A DNA stretch of 64,000 nt, from the NCBI GenBank assembly GCA_002092835.1, contig LVWL01000020.1:339269-403268 (forward strand), written 5' to 3'. This document shows positions 61,844 to 64,000 of this stretch, in pieces. Numbering within the stretch: position 1 is the first letter of the stretch; the number at the start of each line of letters is the position of its first letter. This DNA comes from Campylobacter concisus (lineage in GTDB: Bacteria > Campylobacterota > Campylobacteria > Campylobacterales > Campylobacteraceae). The notes below the pieces were generated by a model. It was given only the letters and a program-made list of their open reading frames with translations, made no database searches and was not told the DNA's origin. A program made the translations under genes and the position numbers.

Positions 61844-62653
61844 ATGAAAAATGAAAAAACTCAGAAGAAAAAACTAAGCATAAATGATATAAAAAATAAA
61901 AAAGGCATTGAGCCTATTGTAATGATAACAGCCTATGATGCGTTATTTGCCAAGCTTTTTGATGATTATGCTGATATTATTTTGGTTGGTGATAGCTTAA
62001 ATATGAGTTTTAATATGCAAGAAAACACGATAAGTGCGGACATGAATACCATGCTTTATCATACAAAGGCCGTTTGTAATGGAGCTAAAAATACTTTTAT
62101 CATGGCTGATATGCCATTTGGCAGCTACACAAATGAAAAGCAAGCTATAAAAAATGCGATGAAATTTTTCAAACAAACAAATGCCGATGCGGTAAAGCTC
62201 GAAGTTGGCATGCACCAAGTAAATTTAGTGAAGCGCCTTTGTGAAGAGGGCATAAACGTTATGGCTCACATTGGCTTAAAGCCTCAGTTTTATAAATTTG
62301 AAGGTGGCTATAAGATAAAAGGCAGAAGCGAGATCGAGGCAAAAAAACTAATTGAAGAGGCTTTGGCGTTTGAGCAAGCTGGAGCATTTGGTATCTTACT
62401 TGAGGGCACGATGAGTGGCGTGGCCAGTGAGATAACAAAGCAAGTTCATGTACCAGTTATTGGTATCGGATCTGGAGTAAACGTCGATGGACAGGTGCTT
62501 GTATGGTCTGACATGCTTGGGTTTTTCGAAGACTTTAAACCAAAATTTGTAAAACGCTATCTTGATGGAGCGGATATTGTAAGAAAGAGTGTGCAATCCT
62601 ACGCAAATGATGTAAAGAGCAAAATTTTTCCAAGTGAAGAATTTTGCTATTAG
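61844..62653 (+). CDS. panB: 3-methyl-2-oxobutanoate hydroxymethyltransferase
   Basis: 269 aa from the ATG at 61844 (GGAG six bases upstream); the TTG at 61832 is rejected. Makes ketopantoate, first step to pantothenate and CoA. Family segments MITAYDALFAKLFDDYADII, GDSLNMSF (Mg-binding Asp), MADMPFGSY, GFGILLEGTMS-like and PVIGIGSG are present. It is divergent from Hpt. Confidence 0.94.
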   Translation: MKNEKTQKKKLSINDIKNKKGIEPIVMITAYDALFAKLFDDYADIILVGDSLNMSFNMQENTISADMNTMLYHTKAVCNGAKNTFIMADMPFGSYTNEKQAIKNAMKFFKQTNADAVKLEVGMHQVNLVKRLCEEGINVMAHIGLKPQFYKFEGGYKIKGRSEIEAKKLIEEALAFEQAGAFGILLEGTMSGVASEITKQVHVPVIGIGSGVNVDGQVLVWSDMLGFFEDFKPKFVKRYLDGADIVRKSVQSYANDVKSKIFPSEEFCY

Positions 62654-62690
62654 GACGATTAATATCCGCATTAAATAGAACATGGCAAAA

Positions 62691-63710
62691 TTAAATTTCT
62701 TTATAGCCCTCTATATCAAGACCAAAGCCTGCAAGGCTTACAAATTCTTTATTTTTATTTGAGCTTAAAAGCTCAATCTCGCTTATACCAAAATACTTTA
62801 AAATTTGTGCCCCAATGCCATAATCTTTTTGTGAGCTTGCATCGCTTTTATTACTGTCTAAAAATAGTAACACTCCACCATTTTTACTTAAAAAATCCAA
62901 CGACTTTAATAAATTATCAAATTTATCTCCGCTTAAAAGCTCATGATCTTTACTTATTTTTTGAAATTTTACATTAGTTTGCGCTTTTATCTCTCCGAAA
63001 ATATAGGCAGCGTGATTTTTATTTTCGTGATCTTTTATGTCATATCTTTTTGCTTCAAAACCACAGATTTTTACACTCTTTGTGGGCGAAACTTCTATTA
63101 GGCTTTCGTGGCTAAGTCTGTATTCTACTAATTCAGAAACGCTTATCATATTTAGGTTAAATTTTTTACAGAATTCCTCCAGATAATCACGTCTTGCCAT
63201 TGTGCCATCTTCTTTTACAATCTCGCAAATCGCTGCCATTGGACTAACGCCAGCAAGTTTGCAAAGATCAACTGATCCTTCAGTGTGACCTGTTCGAACG
63301 AGTACGCCGCCTTTTTTTGCAATAAGCGGAAATATATGCCCAGGCCTTACAAAATTTTCAGGCACTGAATCAGTATTAGCAGCAAGTCTAATCGTCATAT
63401 CACGCTCATAAGCACTTACGCCTGTCGTTGCTTCCTTTGCATCAATCGTGACAGTAAATGCGGTTTCGTGACTAGATGTATTTTTAGAAACCATTAGTGG
63501 CAAATCAAGTCTTTTTGCGTTTGCTTCATCCATCGCAAGGCAAAGCACGCCTTTTGCATGAGTGATTGCAAAATTTACCTTTTGCATATCGCTGCTTGTC
63601 GCCGAAAAGACCAAGTCTCCTTCATTCTCACGGTCCTCATCATCGACCATAATTACCATTTTGCCATTTTTTATATCTTCGATCGCTTTTAATACATTTT
63701 CAAATGCCAT
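62691..63710 (-). CDS. ribB: 3,4-dihydroxy-2-butanone 4-phosphate synthase with degenerate GTP cyclohydrolase II domain
   Basis: 339 aa. The RibB part (1-200) is intact: MVDDEDRENEGDLVFSA, GHIFPLIAKKGG, RTGHTEGSVDLCKLAG. The C-terminal half keeps the GCHII tail (KDYGIGAQILKYFGISEIEL; LAGFGLDIEGY), but the zinc-cysteine stretch (C-x-x-x-D-x-F...CDC) is replaced by ISKDHELLSGDKFDNLLKSL. So GTP cyclohydrolase activity is unlikely here. Riboflavin synthesis pathway. Confidence 0.9.
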   Translation of the reverse strand: MAFENVLKAIEDIKNGKMVIMVDDEDRENEGDLVFSATSSDMQKVNFAITHAKGVLCLAMDEANAKRLDLPLMVSKNTSSHETAFTVTIDAKEATTGVSAYERDMTIRLAANTDSVPENFVRPGHIFPLIAKKGGVLVRTGHTEGSVDLCKLAGVSPMAAICEIVKEDGTMARRDYLEEFCKKFNLNMISVSELVEYRLSHESLIEVSPTKSVKICGFEAKRYDIKDHENKNHAAYIFGEIKAQTNVKFQKISKDHELLSGDKFDNLLKSLDFLSKNGGVLLFLDSNKSDASSQKDYGIGAQILKYFGISEIELLSSNKNKEFVSLAGFGLDIEGYKEI

Positions 63711-63976
63711 AAATTTCCCTTATTAAATTTTTACGATTATATTGATTTTTTGATAACTTAGAGATAAAAATATTAATTTTGATTTGTCTTGTATCAATTA
63801 TTTAGAAATTTTAGTAAAAGATTTATTTTTAAATATATGCGATTTAGTAGCGATAAATTAGATTTTATTTTTCAATTTATTTTATATGTAAAATTTTAAA
63901 ACATAAATTTTTAATAAAATGCACTATTTTTAAGAATGACAATAACTGGGAAAAATGGAAGTTAAAGAATAAAAGA

Positions 63977-64000
63977 TGGCGCAGCGGACGGGGCTCGAAC
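63977..64000 (-). tRNA. 3' end of a tRNA gene (partial)
   Basis: On the minus strand, ...GTTCGAGCCCCGTCCGCTGC then GCCA: a T-arm GTTCGAGC and CCA end (TGG at 63977-63979 on plus). Only the last 24 bases are in the window, so the amino acid cannot be assigned. Confidence 0.7.

Noticed and set aside
1..64000. CRISPR arrays or insertion sequences
   Set aside because: No regular repeat-spacer array and no transposase gene seen by eye.

Overview
The window reads as a chromosomal segment of a Campylobacter close to C. concisus (inferred, not proven). The evidence is the AT-rich sequence, the frdCAB order, the aspA-dcuA pair, a psrABC-type sulfur reductase, a short (406 aa) glucose-6-phosphate isomerase, and a tmRNA whose tag reads ANNVNFAPAYAKAA. 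It carries one complete prophage of about 36.2 kb integrated at the 3' end of ssrA.

Host left part (1-24774): a partial Mrr-type restriction gene; the fumarate reductase operon frdCAB (frdA frameshifted); lgt; a YigZ-family gene; galU-pgi-DUF1287; an ABC-F ATPase; aspA and a Dcu transporter with strong hairpins; psrA-psrB-psrC with an adjacent two-component system; ruvB; an uncharacterised zinc-ribbon protein; an AI-2E family permease; a HIT protein; and a frameshifted Cache-type sensor. psrA has an in-frame TGA at codon 49, exactly where the third cysteine of the N-terminal Fe-S motif belongs, followed by a SECIS-like hairpin. I read it as a selenoprotein.

Prophage (24815-60983): bounded by 19-bp att repeats. 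Rightward late genes are terL, portal, scaffold-like, SU10-type capsid, tail collar fibre, a Tad2-like anti-Thoeris protein, a lysis cassette (spanins, holin candidate, GH108 endolysin), then large internal virion/polyvalent proteins (ADP-ribosyltransferase-like, metallopeptidase and nuclease-like domains). No tape-measure or tube genes are visible, which suggests a short-tailed phage. Leftward early genes are two HTH regulators, a cytosine methyltransferase, a CHC2-TOPRIM-D5 primase/helicase, a 12-copy TGAGCCA iteron cluster (probable replication origin), a TerS-like protein, an SSB-like protein and others. A HEPN/Abi-like gene and a 1.5-kb gene-poor region containing a highly folded element separate early and late genes. 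Rightward from the repressor lies a lysogeny module in which three consecutive unrelated proteins share a GGNNQIGxxNTQ motif resembling amyloid signalling motifs. Next to it are two membrane proteins, a relic of the portal gene start, and the integrase.

Host right part (60969-64000): ssrA, an Hpt-domain gene, panB, ribB/ribBA with a degenerate GTP cyclohydrolase II half, and the 3' end of a tRNA.

A recurring 14-base element (TACGTTTTTTAGGA) sits 40-42 bases upstream of terL, portal, two further late genes and the portal relic. At least six genes (820, frdA, the Cache sensor, the polyvalent gene, primase, methyltransferase) are broken by single-base length changes, most in or beside short same-base runs. 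This looks more like assembly error than biology, so those breaks should be treated with caution.
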